A DNA stretch of 64,000 nucleotides from Micropterus salmoides (Eukaryota; Chordata; Actinopteri; Centrarchiformes; Centrarchidae): contig NW_024041150.1 of the NCBI RefSeq assembly GCF_014851395.1, positions 9,234,209-9,298,208 of the forward strand, in the 5' to 3' direction. Shown piece after piece: positions 35,859 through 47,499 of this stretch. The first letter of the stretch is position 1; each line of letters starts with the position of its first letter. The notes beneath the pieces are model-generated. The model did no database searches and had not been told where the DNA came from. It was given only the letters and a program-made list of their open reading frames with translations. The position numbers were made by a program, and so were the translations under genes.

Positions 35859-37080
35859 GAAACATCATATCCACAATTAAAGTCATCAAAATTCTCAAGT
35901 AAAAGGTATTAAAGTATTCCATAGTGAATGTACTTAAGTTGCAAAAGTAAAAGTGCTTATTCTGTATGACAGATACATGTTGTATCTCAGTTCTTGCGTG
36001 CATTCGGTCCTTAATGAATTAATGACTGAACGTCATGTCAAAGTATTGGGTTTTCTAGTTATTCTGGCTGTGACTACCATAACAAACTGGAAAACATGAA
36101 ATTTGAAAGTGCATTATTTTCAATGTCAAATGTATTTTATTATTCTCAGTAACTTGTAACAGATAATTAACAATAAATACAATAAGGATTGGAAATAAAG
36201 GGGAGTAAAAGTACAAACCCCCATAAAAAGAAAATACTCAACCTCAACATTTGACGTAAGTAAAGTACTAAAGTAAAATAACCCCTAAGTGGGGTCACTA
36301 AAATATATCTTGGAGCTTTTTTTCTGATCCACATTCTGGAGACGTAAATTACACTTATTTAAGATACTGTAGAGATCTCATCTTTTGATCAGAGTAAGAC
36401 AGAGATGAGTTTTTGCTCCTGAGGCCAATATGAGAAAACTGAGACATATTTGAGAAGAATCGTGAAATCCCAGAAGTTATAGCTGAGTTTTCTTTGAGCT
36501 CTTTCTCTGATCTCATGGTCAAATGTTCAGGAGACATAAATTAGACTTATTGAAGATTAGTTAGAGATCTCTTGTTTTGATCAGAGTCAGACATAAATTA
36601 GGTTTTATATGGTTGTTTCTCCTGAGATGAATTTGAGAAATGGGAGAAAAGGCCTTTGGTCTCAACTTGGTATTATAAGCAGCTCATTTGTGTCTAGGAG
36701 AAAAGAAGGAAACAACTATGACATCTCATCTTGGATTTTGCTTTCCTATGGGGTGTTTGCACATGTGAGGAGTGGGTGTGTGACCTGGTGAGAAAGTGCA
36801 GCATTTGGTTGGTTGTGTTTGGAACAGGAAAGAAAGTCACTTCCTGTTAAATTTTTGTGTCTTGGATAGAGAATTGTTTTAAGTGTTTTGAAAAAAGCGT
36901 TTTTTGCAATTGCAAACGGAGTGAAAGGCTGAGAAATAGCTTATGGTTTTGAAGATTTGGTGTGGAATGGGAGGTTTCAAAAATCATGTGACATGTTAGA
37001 TTTGTGTGTAAGCAGATGTTAAAAACCCGAAACCAATGTAGTACCCAGTTACATCTGCACCAGTGTGTTCACTATTCTCT
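35859..37080. other. intergenic stretch
   Basis: No gene recognised. Two partly similar segments at about 36300-36440 and 36500-36640 (GACATAAATTAGACTTATT, GAGATCTC, TTGATCAGAG) look like a diverged tandem duplication. Confidence 0.4.
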
Positions 37081-37084
37081 GCAA

Positions 37085-37350
37085 AATGATACTGAACCTC
37101 AAATTGCCCCCGATGGCTTTTCCATTGGTGTATGAATATGTGTGAATGTTAGTTTACATTTGAGCACTTAGGCACAGTGTATGAATGGGTAAATTTGATG
37201 TAGTATAAAAGCGCTTTGAGTGGTCTCAAAGGCTAGAAAGGCATTTACATTTGTTTGTTTGATGTATTTTATTGTCTTTGCTCTTGAGCAAGCACTTTGT
37301 ACCAAGTTTTTTAAAAGTGCTCTAAAAATAAAGATTAATATTATAAAGAT
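37085..37350 (+). mobile_element. LINE/SINE tail remnants
   Basis: Segment 37085-37245 contains GTATGAATGGGTAAA, GCGCTTTGAGTGGTC and GGCTAGAAAGGC, a common fish repeat end. It runs directly into 37250-37350, which has AGCACTTTGTACC and AAAAGTGCTCTAAAAATAAAG, the L2-like tail also seen at 49560-49600. Both are 3' ends without coding sequence. Confidence 0.6.
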
Positions 37351-37964
37351 GTTGGCTGTACAGCATAGCAAAAGGAAAACTGCAGAGGGTTATAAGGTCA
37401 GTTGAAAAGACAACTGACTGCCCTCTACCCTCCCTAGATGATATCACCAGCTTTTGTTGCCTCTCCAGAACAAAAAAGATCATTCATGGCATCCACACCA
37501 GAAAACACCTTAAGTTGTGACACTTTCTGTCTGTGCAATGACAAAAAAGGTTATTTTATCTTATTCTAGGTAGATATTGCTTAATAACGTGATGACTCAA
37601 ATCTGCTTGTGCTACTACAATGCTATGCTTTATCTTGATGTTACACTGACTTACTTGACATCGTTGCTTTAACACAATTCTGTGACATGACACATTTGAC
37701 TGGTGTTTTGAATGATATTGGTTTCAAGGATATGTCTCTTTTTCCCCAGCAGTAGTAGCAGTTTAACAAAACAAAAATGTATTTTGGATTTCCTAAGGCT
37801 GTTTGGTAGGTAGAATGATAAGTCACAGTTTAGTATATTTTTACTATTCTTGGGGAGATGTAAGCACTGTTGATGGACAGTTTGTAAGGACTGAAGATGA
37901 TGCCCACCATAATACTAGCCCATAGTTTTTGTTCTCTTACTTTAAGTTATTGATGAAGAGAGAG

Positions 37965-38150
37965 GGGTCAGGTGGATAGTGCTGTTGCCTCACAGCAAGA
38001 AGGTCACGGGTTCAAATCCTGGTTACCCCGTCCATTCTGTGTGGAGTTAGCATGTTCTTCCCATGTCTGTGTGGGTTCTCTTCAGGTGCTTTGGTTTGCT
38101 CCCACTGTCCAAAGACATGCAGCCTAGGTTATCCCTTCCTCACTAGTTCC
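37965..38150 (+). repeat. second copy of the Rex3/RTE-like teleost repeat, forward orientation
   Basis: The ordered words GTGCTGTTGCCTCACAGCAA, GGTTCAAATCCTGG, GTGTGGAGTTAGCATGTTC and CAAAGACATGCAG match, in the opposite orientation, the copy at 35.5 kb. Confidence 0.7.
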
Positions 38151-38269
38151 CTTTTGTCTGTCCTAGTTAGTTTTGACTGTAAGCGTTCCAGCATTCTGTT
38201 CTTTGTATTTCCTAGTGATAATTTTTGTTTGTACCTCGACTGCCTTTTTGCCCTGTGATTTGCTGTTTG

Positions 38270-38811
38270 GAGTTTATTTACAGTGCTGAATCTAAGGTCA
38301 TTAAGAACAACACATATCTAATACTTCTCTGGCAGTATTCAACAGCCATACCTAATCCTTTAAATAACAATCTCATTGCCAAAGGGGAATAATGCGCTGC
38401 TCCCTGTTCTCTCTTTCTGAACAAACCTGTTTCACTGACACAACAAAGGCTGAGACTGGCTGGTAAGACACTCTTCGAAAATTTAAAGATATGAAATCAC
38501 ACCATCATTGGCGTTTTATTAAACCTACTGGCAATAAACATGCCCTGATACACTTTAACCACCAAAATTACAAAACACACAAGACAATTTAAACTCTTGA
38601 AAGATTTTGTATTCTGATCATTGCAACGTTTCTGAAAGAAATTTTACAAATTGTAGAAACTACAAGAAGTCTCACAGAACATGCATGATTATATAAATAA
38701 TAAAATTGAGTGCATTGGTTTGACATACCATGACCCTGTTGCTGCACTGTGTTATGCTGCTATGTTAGCAAGTGAAACCTAAACTGAATTATACATGCTA
38801 TTGGAAACTAC
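38270..38811. repeat. copy A of a local 541-bp duplication, in the mucin 3' region
   Basis: From GAGTTTATTTACAGTGCTG to TTGGAAACTAC, nearly identical to 39947-40487 (a few percent difference by eye). It lies 420-960 bases downstream of the mucin stop codon, so it probably belongs to or borders its 3' UTR. On the mucin strand it contains AATAAA near 38515. Confidence 0.95.
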
Positions 38812-39227
38812 AGACATTTTACATTAAAGTAAAACAAAATTTTTAATAATGTTTGCTTATAAAATTTAAAACCTTGATAAACAGTCCAGTTTGAAATCTA
38901 ACATTCAGATTTCTCAATTTGCATGTTCTTAGACTTTTACAAGCAACAAAGTCCCTCTTTTAGTAGCTGACACAAAGTTAATAACACAGTGCTCAGAAAA
39001 GCAAGACAAACTGACATTACAATTTACAGAAATAGTAAAATAGTGACATTATTTAGTGACATTGCAGTGATTTAGAGAAAGAAAGTTTTGTTTAGCTTAT
39101 ACTCTAATGATCTACAAGACCGAAGACAATCATAAACGTTGGATTTTTACTGTCGACAAAGTCCTTTTTCATACCAGTAATGGCAGTCATGTTCTGATGG
39201 CAATTCAAATAGAAATTAATACTGATG

Positions 39228-42200
39228 CTATCGCTGACTTGACAGAATCCATGACAACAGTACCAGGCAGGATGCGGTAATGAAACTGATCTTGTGGCTT
39301 ACTCCACTTGATGCTGTATATGAGGAGAAAATGAAACAACACATTAGTTTAATAAACTGTTTTTGAAATTTGAGAGTTTTTTTAAATTTGGAAGAAGCAC
39401 ACAATATAGCTTACGTGTGCCATTCACGTTGATTGAGCTGCCTTCAATGTCAAAGCCGGTGACGGTTGAAGCAGCACTGATCAAAACACTTGCAATCTGA
39501 GTGTTATTAGGAACAAATGTGCTTGCAAAGCGAACATTCATTTCGTTGATGATTGAGCCATTTCTGCAGAATAAGAAATGTAAAGTATTTTTTAAAATAT
39601 CAGACTTAGGCCACTCCTCTTAAATTGTAACACCTAAGAAATTACCTGAATGACACCACGTCCAAGGAGTTGAAGGAGGAAGGGAAAGCCCTTTGGAACA
39701 CAGGTTCAAGCTGCAGAAACAGAAAACAAATTGTACTTAAACACTTTTCACTTTCATGTTTGCCTCACTAAAAATGGCCTAAAATTTCACTTTAAATTTA
39801 AAATGGCCGACTTCCTTTTGGGTTTAGAGTATGGAGCCAAAAGGCATTTATGTGTGTCTTGTGATGATACATGTGCCACTAATATTTCGTACGTCTAGGT
39901 CAAACAAATTGGGGGCTCATTCGTTGAAATATTTTAGGGTAGTTTAGAGTTTATTTACAGTGCTGAATCTAAGGTCATTAAGAACAACAAATCTCTAATA
40001 CTGTCTGTCAGTTTCCAACAGCCATACCTAATCCTTTAAATAACAATCTCATTGCCAAAGGGAATAATGCGCTGCTCCCTGTTCTCTCTTTCTGAACAAA
40101 CCTGTTTCACTGACACAACAAAGGCTGAGACTGGCTGGTAAGACACTCTTTGAAAATGTAATGATATGAAATCACACCATCATTGGCGTTTTATTAAACC
40201 TACTGGCAATAAACATGCTCTGATACACTTTAACCACCAAAATTACAAAACACACAAGACAATTTAAACTCTTGAAAGATTTTGTATTCTGATCATTGCA
40301 ACGTTTCTGAAAGAAATTGTACAAATTGTAGAAACTACAAGAAGTCTCACAGAACATGCATGATTATATAAATAATAAAATTGAGTGCATTGGTTTGACA
40401 TACCATGACCCTGTTGCTGCACTGTGTTATGCTGCTATGTTAGCAAGTGAAACCTAAACCGAATTCTACATGCTTTTGGACACTACTACTTGAAGTATTT
40501 TAGGGGGCACTATGGAGCCATTTCCATACTCCTATTCACGAGCAGGGTTGGGTATCGAAACACCGTGCCAATATGGAACTGGTTCCTATACGACCGGTAC
40601 CTACCAGGCTGAATTACAACGCAATCTTTGTAACCTCATTTGGGTGCCACTTAAATGTGTCAAATGGTGCTCCGAAACTGATGTGAGAAGCGTTGCCTCC
40701 ATTTACTGCAGTACCAAATTGTAGCGTCCCCTAATGAAAGGCTACGAGACGACAGACGGTTTTGCTCAGTACTAATTAATGCTGCAAAAAAACAGGCAAC
40801 TGTGAGCCGCAGCCTACACTGAAGAAACAAACCTGGCTCAACAGCCAGCTACATCTCCTCTTCACCCTCTCTGTCCCAAGGCTAACACATGATCCTGTGC
40901 CAGCAGGAACAACAACAACCGCACCCCATAGCTCTCTGCCAATCACATGTAGGAAAATAAATGATTGATAAGCTTCTACACATGTCACATTTGTTGACAG
41001 CCATGACACATTCTCTGACCTCCTGGAAACACTGTACATTTTTGCCACTTTTGATGTGTGCAAAATTATTTAAGCACGTTTGGTGCTCGGGCCGTAATAA
41101 TAGACAGTGGCTGTATTATAAAGTGTCTCTGATAAAATAGTTCAGTAGTGGTACCAGAAGATTTTATTCTTTGAGGAAGACTTACCTTTGTCTTTATCAT
41201 AGAAGCTCGAACTATAAAAGCTGCAGATGATGGATTGTTCAAGTCACTTGTAAAGGTGCTTTGAACAGATCTGAAAGTCACCCTTGATGTAATGAGTGCT
41301 ACAGTTGTAGATGCAGTAGTTGTAGGTGCAGCAGCTGTAGGCACAGTAGTTGTAGACGGAACTGGACCCGCTGTAAAACATTTTAAATAGAGTATGTAAA
41401 TAAGTATTCATGTTCAAACCAAAATGATGCATTTATCTTTGTTTGATATCAAACTGACTTTGGTGCCAGTTTCACTAAGGACTATCATAAAAGGCACAGA
41501 AAAAGTAGGAACTACAGACTTTTTAGCAGCTTGTCTAGTTCTGAAGTTGCTAATGTCAAAAATATTAGTTATTTGCATAACAAGCATTGTGGCTGAATAC
41601 ATGGCTTAAAAAAAAGGTCATTCTGCCACACAGTTGATTGGATGGATTGATTAGTACAACATTAAACATTGTTTCATTCATTCATTGCTAATGAATCTCG
41701 TCTATACCTACATTTCTTGTTAAGCAGCATAATGTTTTAATGACTTACTTAAAAACAGCATGAGCAGCACATGGTATTTTGTATTTGTAAACATACTGAT
41801 TAGAGCAAAACAATGTGTTGTGTTTACTTACCTACTGCGAGGACTGTGTTGGGATTTATGCTCACATTGAAGCTATTGTTGGTATTATTCACAGCTTCTA
41901 CTAAGGTTTGAGCAACGGCACTGTTCTGTGGGAGGTCTGCCATGGGAGTTGTTGAATTGAACACAACTTGCAGTTCCACTTGAGTTCCGTCGGCTCGAGG
42001 TTGGGCAATCCTGTATCATAAAAGTAAATGTCAAATACTGATATGAGATGATTCTGTTGTTCTGTGTTATGGGTGATTTAAACATGACACTGTCAACATT
42101 AGAAAAAACGTTCTTTAAAACCATAAATCTGCATATAAAGCAAAGTCAGTGAACCACTGAAAAATGTTTTTACCTGAAGCCCGTCACAATGCAGCGGTCA

Positions 42201-42933
42201 AACAGATTACGATATCTTGCTTTGTATATAATATTGCACTGCAAAAAGAAACCAACATTGAAACCCTGGAGTAATTTTCGAGCACAATTTTGTTAAAGTT
42301 AAACTGAACAGAAATGAACATTTAACTGAAAATAATTTCCATCTTAACAAATGTGCAACTTCAGCTAAAAGATTATATCTAATCGTTCATTGAGAACAAT
42401 GACACAGCCACTGAATAATGTGTTGAATTTGAAAAGTGACCTACCGTGATAACAACTCGTTGTTCAAGATCTTTATATTGACTGCTGTTGGGGTTAGTGA
42501 GGTTAGCTGAAAAAGGTTCTCCTTGCAAATCTGCTGAGATGTTATAAACAGGTGGAGCGGCCAAAGTCGTTGTTGGAGCAGGTGTTGTTGTTGTTGTTGC
42601 TGTTGTTGTTGTCGGAGCAGGTGTTGTTGTTGTTCTTGCTGTCGTCGTTGTCGGAGTAGGTGTTGTTGTTCTTGCTGTCGTCGTTGTCGGAGTAGGTGTT
42701 GTTGTTGCTGTTGTTGATGCAGGAGCAGATGTTGTTGTTGATGTTGTCACAGTAGTTGATGCTTTTGTCGTTGTTGCAGTTGGAGCAGCTGTTGTTGCAG
42801 TTGTTGCAGGTGTTGTTGCTGCTGTTGCTGCAGGTGTTGTTGCTGCTGTTGCTGCAGGTGTTGTTGCTGCTGTTGCTGCAGGTGTTGTTGCTGCTGTTGC
42901 AGGTGTTGTTGCTGCTGCTGTTGCTGCTGCTGT

Positions 42934-42965
<32 letters not shown>

Positions 42966-43050
42966 CTGTTGCTGCTGTTGTTGCAGGTGTTGTTGCTGCT
43001 GTTGCAGCTGTTGTTGCTGCTGCTGTTGCTGCTGCTGTTGCAGCTGTTGT

Positions 43051-43124
<74 letters not shown>

Positions 43125-45013
43125 CTGCTGTTGTTGCAGCTGCTGTTGCAGCTGCTGTTGCTGCTGTTGCTGCTGCTGTTGCCGCTGCTGTTGTTGCAGG
43201 TGTTGTTGCCACTGTTGTTGCAGCTGCTGTTGCCGCTGTTGTTGCTGCTGTTGCTGCTGCTGTTGCTGCTGCTGTTGCAGCTGTTGTTGCTGCTGTTGCA
43301 GCTGTTGTTGCTGCTGTTGTTGCAGGTGTTGTTGCTGCTGTTGTTGCAGGTGTTGTTGCAGCTGCTGTTGCAGCTGTTGTTGTTGCTGTTGTTGCTGGTG
43401 TTGTTGCTGCTGTTGTTGCAGGTGTTGTTGCTGCTGCTGTTGTTGCTGCTGTTGCAGCTGTTGTTGCTGCTGTTGTTGCAGCTGTTGCTGCTGTTGTTGC
43501 AGGTGTTGTTGCAGGTGTTGTTGCTGCTGTTGTTGCAGGTGTTGTTGCAGGTGTTGTTGCTGCTGTTGTTGTTGCAGGTGTTGTTGCTGCTGTTGCAGCT
43601 GTTGTTGCAGGTGTTGTTGCTGGTGTTGTTGCTGGTGTTGTTGCTGGTGTTGTTGCTGGTGTTGTTGCTGCTGTTGTTGCTGCTGTTGTTGCTGCTGTTG
43701 TTGCAGCTGTTGTTGCAGGTGTTGTTGCAGGTGTTGTTGCTGCTGTTGTTGCTGCTGTTGTTGCTGCTGTTGTTGCAGGTGTTGTTGCAGGTGTTGTTGC
43801 AGGTGTTGTTGCTGCTGTTGTTGCAGCTGTTGTTGCTGCTGTTGTTGCTGCTGTTGTTGCTGCTGTTGTTGCTGCTGTTGTTGCAGCTGTTGTTGCAGCT
43901 GTTGTTGCTGCTGTTGTTGCTGCTGTTGTTGCTGCTGTTGTTGCTGCTGTTGTTGCTGCTGTTGTTGCAGGTGTTGTTGCAGCTGTTGTTGCAGCTGTTG
44001 TTGCTGCTGTTGTTGCAGCTGTTGTTGCTGGTGTTGTTGCTGCTGTTGTTGCTGCTGTTGTTGCTGCTGTTGTTGCTGCTGTTGTTGCTGGTGTTGTTGC
44101 TGGTGTTGTTGCTGCTGTTGTTGCTGCTGTTGTTGCTGCTGTTGTTACAGGTGTTGTTGCTGCTGTTGCTGCAGGTGTTGTTGCAGGTGTTGTTGCTGCT
44201 GTTGTTGCAGGTGTTGTTGCTGGTGTTGTTGCTGGTGTTGTTGCTGGTGTTGTTGCTGCTGTTGTTGCAGCTGTTGTTGCTGCTGTTGTTGCAGCTGTTG
44301 TTGCAGCTGTTGTTGCTGCTGTTGTTGCAGGTGTTGTTGCAGGTGTTGTTGCTGCTGTTGTTGCAGGTGTTGTTGCTGCTGTTGTTGCAGGTGTTGTTGC
44401 AGCTGTTGTTGCTGCTGTTGTTGCTGCTGTTGTTGCTGCTGTTGTTGCTGCTGTTGTTGCAGCTGTTGTTGCTGCTGTTGTTGCTGCTGTTGTTGCAGCT
44501 GTTGTTGCTGCTGTTGTTGCTGCTGTTGTTGCTGCTGTTGTTGCTGCTGTTGTTGCTGCTGTTGTTGCAGGTGTTGTTGCAGGTGTTGTTGCAGCTGTTG
44601 TTGCAGCTGTTGTTGCTGCTGTTGTTGCAGCTGTTGTTGCTGGTGTTGTTGCTGCTGTTGTTGCTGCTGTTGTTGCTGCTGTTGTTGCTGCTGTTGTTGC
44701 TGGTGTTGTTGCTGGTGTTGTTGCTGCTGTTGTTGCTGCTGTTGTTACAGGTGTTGTTACAGGTGTTGTTGCTGCTGTTGTTACAGGTGTTGTTGCAGGT
44801 GTTGTTGCTGCTGTTGTTGCAGGTGTTGTTGCTGGTGTTGTTGCTGGTGTTGTTGCTGGTGTTGTTGCTGCTGTTGTTGCAGCTGTTGTTGCTGCTGTTG
44901 TTGCAGCTGTTGTTGCAGCTGTTGTTGCTGCTGTTGTTGCTGCTGTTGTTGCTGCTGCTGTTGTTGCTGTTGCTGCTGCTGTTGTTGCAGCTGTTGTTGC
45001 TGCTGTTGTTGCA

Positions 45014-45047
<34 letters not shown>

Positions 45048-47117
45048 CTGCTGTTGTTGCTGGTGTTGTTGCTGCTGTTGTTGCTGCTGTTGTTGCAGGT
45101 GTTGTTGCTGGTGTTGTTGCTGGTGTCGGAGCAAATGTTGTTGCTGCTGTTGTTGTAGTTGTTGCTGATGTTGATGCAGTAGTTGTTGAAGCAGGTGTTG
45201 TCTCCACTGTCGTTGTCGGAGCAGATGTTGTTGTTGTAGATGTTGTTCCTGCTGTTGTTCCTGCTGTAAGAGCAGATGCTGTTGTTGCTGCTATTGTTGT
45301 AGTTGGAGCAGATGTTGTTGCAGATGACGTTGTCGGAGCAAGTGTTGTTGCAGATGTTTCTGCTGTTGTTGTAGTTGTTGCAGATGTTGATGCAGTAGTT
45401 GTTGCAGCAGGTGTTGTTGTCACTGTCATTGTTGTCAGAGCAGATGTTGTTGCAGATGTTGTTCCTGCTGTTGTTGAAGTTGTTGCAGATGTTGTTGCAG
45501 ATGGCGTTGTTAGAGCAGATGTCGATGTCTCCACTGTCGTTGTCGGAGCAGATGTTGTTGTTGTAGATGTTCCTGCTGTTGTTCCTGCTGTAAGAGCAGA
45601 TGCTGTTGTTGATGCAGTAGTTGTTGCAGCAGGTGTTGTTGTCACTGTCATTGTTGTCAGAGCAGATGTTGTTGCAGATGTTGTTCCTGCTGTTGTTGTA
45701 GTTGTTGCAGATGTTGATGCAGTAGTTGTTGCAGATGTGGCTGCTGCTGTCGTCGTCGGAGCAGATGTTGTTGTTGCAGATGTGGCTGCTGCTGTCGTCG
45801 TCGGAGCAGATGTTGTTGTTGCAGATGTGGCTGCTGCTGTCGTCGTCGGAGCAGATGTTGTCGGAGCAGATGTGGTTACTGCTGTCGTTGTCGGAGCAGA
45901 TGTGGTTGCTGCTGTTGTTGTTGTTGCAGATGTGGTTGCTGCTGTTGTTGTTGTTGCAGATGTGGTTGCTGCTGTTGTTGTTGTTGCAGATGTGGTTGCT
46001 GCTGTTGTTGTTGTTGCAGATGTGGTTGCTGCTGTTGTTGTTGTTGCAGATGTGGTTGCTGCTGTTGTTGTTGTTGCAGATGTGGTTGCTGCTGTTGTTG
46101 TCGGAGGAGATGTTTCAGATGTTGCTGCTGTTGTTGTCGGAGCAGATGTTTCAGATGTTGCTGCTGCTGCTGTCGGACCTGATGTTTCAGATGTTGCTGC
46201 TGCTGTTGTTGGAGCAGATGTGGTTGCTGCTGTTGTTGTCGGAGCAGATGTTGTTGCTGCTGTTGTCGGAGCAGATGCTGTTTCAGATGTGGTTACTGCT
46301 GCTGTTGTTGTCGGAGCAGATGTTGTTTCAGATGTGGCTGCTGTTGCTGTTGTAGTCGGAGCAGATGTTGTTGCAGATGTTGATACTGCTGTTGTTGTAG
46401 TTGGAGCAGATGTTGTTGCAGATGTTGATACTGCTGTTGTTGTAGTTGGAGCAGATGTTGTTGCAGATGATGTTGTCGGAGCAAGTGTTGTTGCAGATGT
46501 TGCTGTCGTTGTCGTTGTTGTTGGTGTTGTAACTGCAGATGTCGTTGTCACAGTAGGTGATGTTGCAGATGTTGTTTCTGCTGTTGGTGTAGTCGGAGAA
46601 GATGTTGCTGTTGCAGATGATGTTGTCAGAGGAGGTGTTGTTGCTGATGTCGTTAATGTAGTAGTTGTTTGAGCAGGTGTTGTTGTGGCCGCTGTTGTTG
46701 CGGAGCAGGAAAAGTTAGAATAATTTGTAACCCAAGAATATTTTTTCTTTAACCAAGAATATATATGTTAAACTTTAAGTACAAAATATTTAAGGTGCTG
46801 TGCTACATTAGTATACAGGGTCAATTAGTGTAGGTTACCACCAACAAACCTTTTGCTTTATATTACATTAGCAGTTCACTCAAATGATGACCAAAAAATG
46901 CTTACCTTTTGTCTTTAATAAATGATCATGATCTAAGGATTATACTATACTTTTATCTTTCTTTGCATAAGAAATATTGGTGGAGGTACAGGAGAAAATG
47001 TAGCTTTAACTTTGTGTCATTCTCTATACCTTTTCTAATATTTTTGGTCTATAATCTTTTAAACATCAGCTTACCTGTTAGAATCAGCAAAATTGATATT
47101 ATCCATGTGACACCCAT
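39228..47117 (-). CDS. large mucin with two SEA modules and a putative GPI-anchor tail, 1672 aa
   Basis: Coding exons, in order: 47075-47117, 42445-46691, 42174-42238, 41832-42010, 41186-41370, 39646-39710, 39415-39563, 39228-39313. All introns are GT-AG and the phases sum to 1673 codons with one final stop. Residues 1-15 (MGVTWIISILLILT) are a signal peptide. Residues 16 to about 1390 are Thr/Ala/Pro/Ser repeats expected to be O-glycosylated. About 1397-1510 is a first SEA module (FSANLTNPNSSQYKDLE, then DGTQVELQVVF). A short T/A/P linker follows, then a second SEA (about 1535-1640: FTSDLNNPSS, NGSIINEMNVRF). The tail has a small-residue PSSG site and a hydrophobic FITASCLVLLSWIL stretch, with only four residues after it, which fits a GPI signal better than a membrane span with a cytoplasmic tail. 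Expected role: extracellular glycocalyx or mucus barrier. No orthologue name is assigned. Confidence 0.82.
39947..40487. repeat. copy B of the 541-bp duplication, inside a mucin intron
   Basis: Near-identical to copy A and in the same orientation. It is bracketed by a 15-base direct repeat with one mismatch: TGAAATATTTTAGGG at 39925-39939 and TGAAGTATTTTAGGG at 40491-40505. That looks like a target-site duplication, making B the inserted copy. It carries the same AATAAA on the mucin strand, near 40190. Confidence 0.95.
42780..45125 (-). repeat. 12-bp minisatellite encoding the (TTAA)n / TTPA mucin repeats
   Basis: A 2.3-kb array built from ACA-ACA/T-GCA-GCA units on the coding strand. GCA is replaced at intervals by CCT, giving TTAATTAATTPATTP patterns, with a few Val codons. 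Because the repeat contains no stop in any phase, long Leu/Gln or Gln/His frames also appear on both strands; these are shadows. Several multi-unit blocks recur (for example around 43.6-44.1, 44.2-44.75 and 44.8-45.1 kb), showing higher-order expansion. The first ~1.5 kb of the exon (45.1-46.69 kb) has longer, less regular T/S/A/P repeats. Confidence 0.95.
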
Positions 47118-47499
47118 CCTTCCTTTGAATCTATAAAATTAAACAATACGGAACATTACTCACAGAAGCAGCATGTCGAATGTTTTTGCACAACATCCAC
47201 TCGATTCAATCAATTAAAATTAATTTCTTTGTTCTGTGTACTTTTTTCCAATTGCAATTTAAATTGCACAGAGAATTTGTTGGAGGACATGGTATAGTAT
47301 TTTTATTATTTTTTTTATTTTATTTAAAAAGCTGAATGCATTATTATTATTGTTCTCGCATCTTTAATGAACAAAGTGTTTCAAAGTTTTGCGCATTCTT
47401 TCAGAGCCAAAGCCAACACCTGTCTGATTCCAACACCAACAATCTGGTCGATCACTTCAATCATATCTGCTTGTCGTCACTAAATATTACTGCTCCTCT

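Noticed and set aside
37985..38030. tRNA-like GGTTCAAATCC box, and GGTTTGAACCC near 35790
   Set aside because: Both are internal words of the abundant Rex3/RTE-like fish repeat. No A box or cloverleaf stems are present.
40540..40600. Possible gene start within the mucin intron (GGGTTGGGTATCGAAACACC)
   Set aside because: It is part of a widespread fish repeat with ATCGAA/ACCGGTACC words, not an exon.
44781..45134. Minus-strand poly-Gln/His frame (apparent CAG-type expansion)
   Set aside because: Another frame of the same mucin minisatellite. The repeat is a mixed CAA/CAG array in the Thr-Ala frame, not a polyglutamine gene.
42756..45158. 800-codon Leu/Gln-rich open frame on the plus strand
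   Set aside because: It is the antisense shadow of the 12-bp mucin repeat, which has no stop in any phase. The minus-strand frame has signal peptide, splice sites and SEA exons.
45726..46672. Plus-strand Ala/Val- and Leu/Met-rich frames
   Set aside because: Antisense of the T/S/A/P-rich part of the mucin exon.
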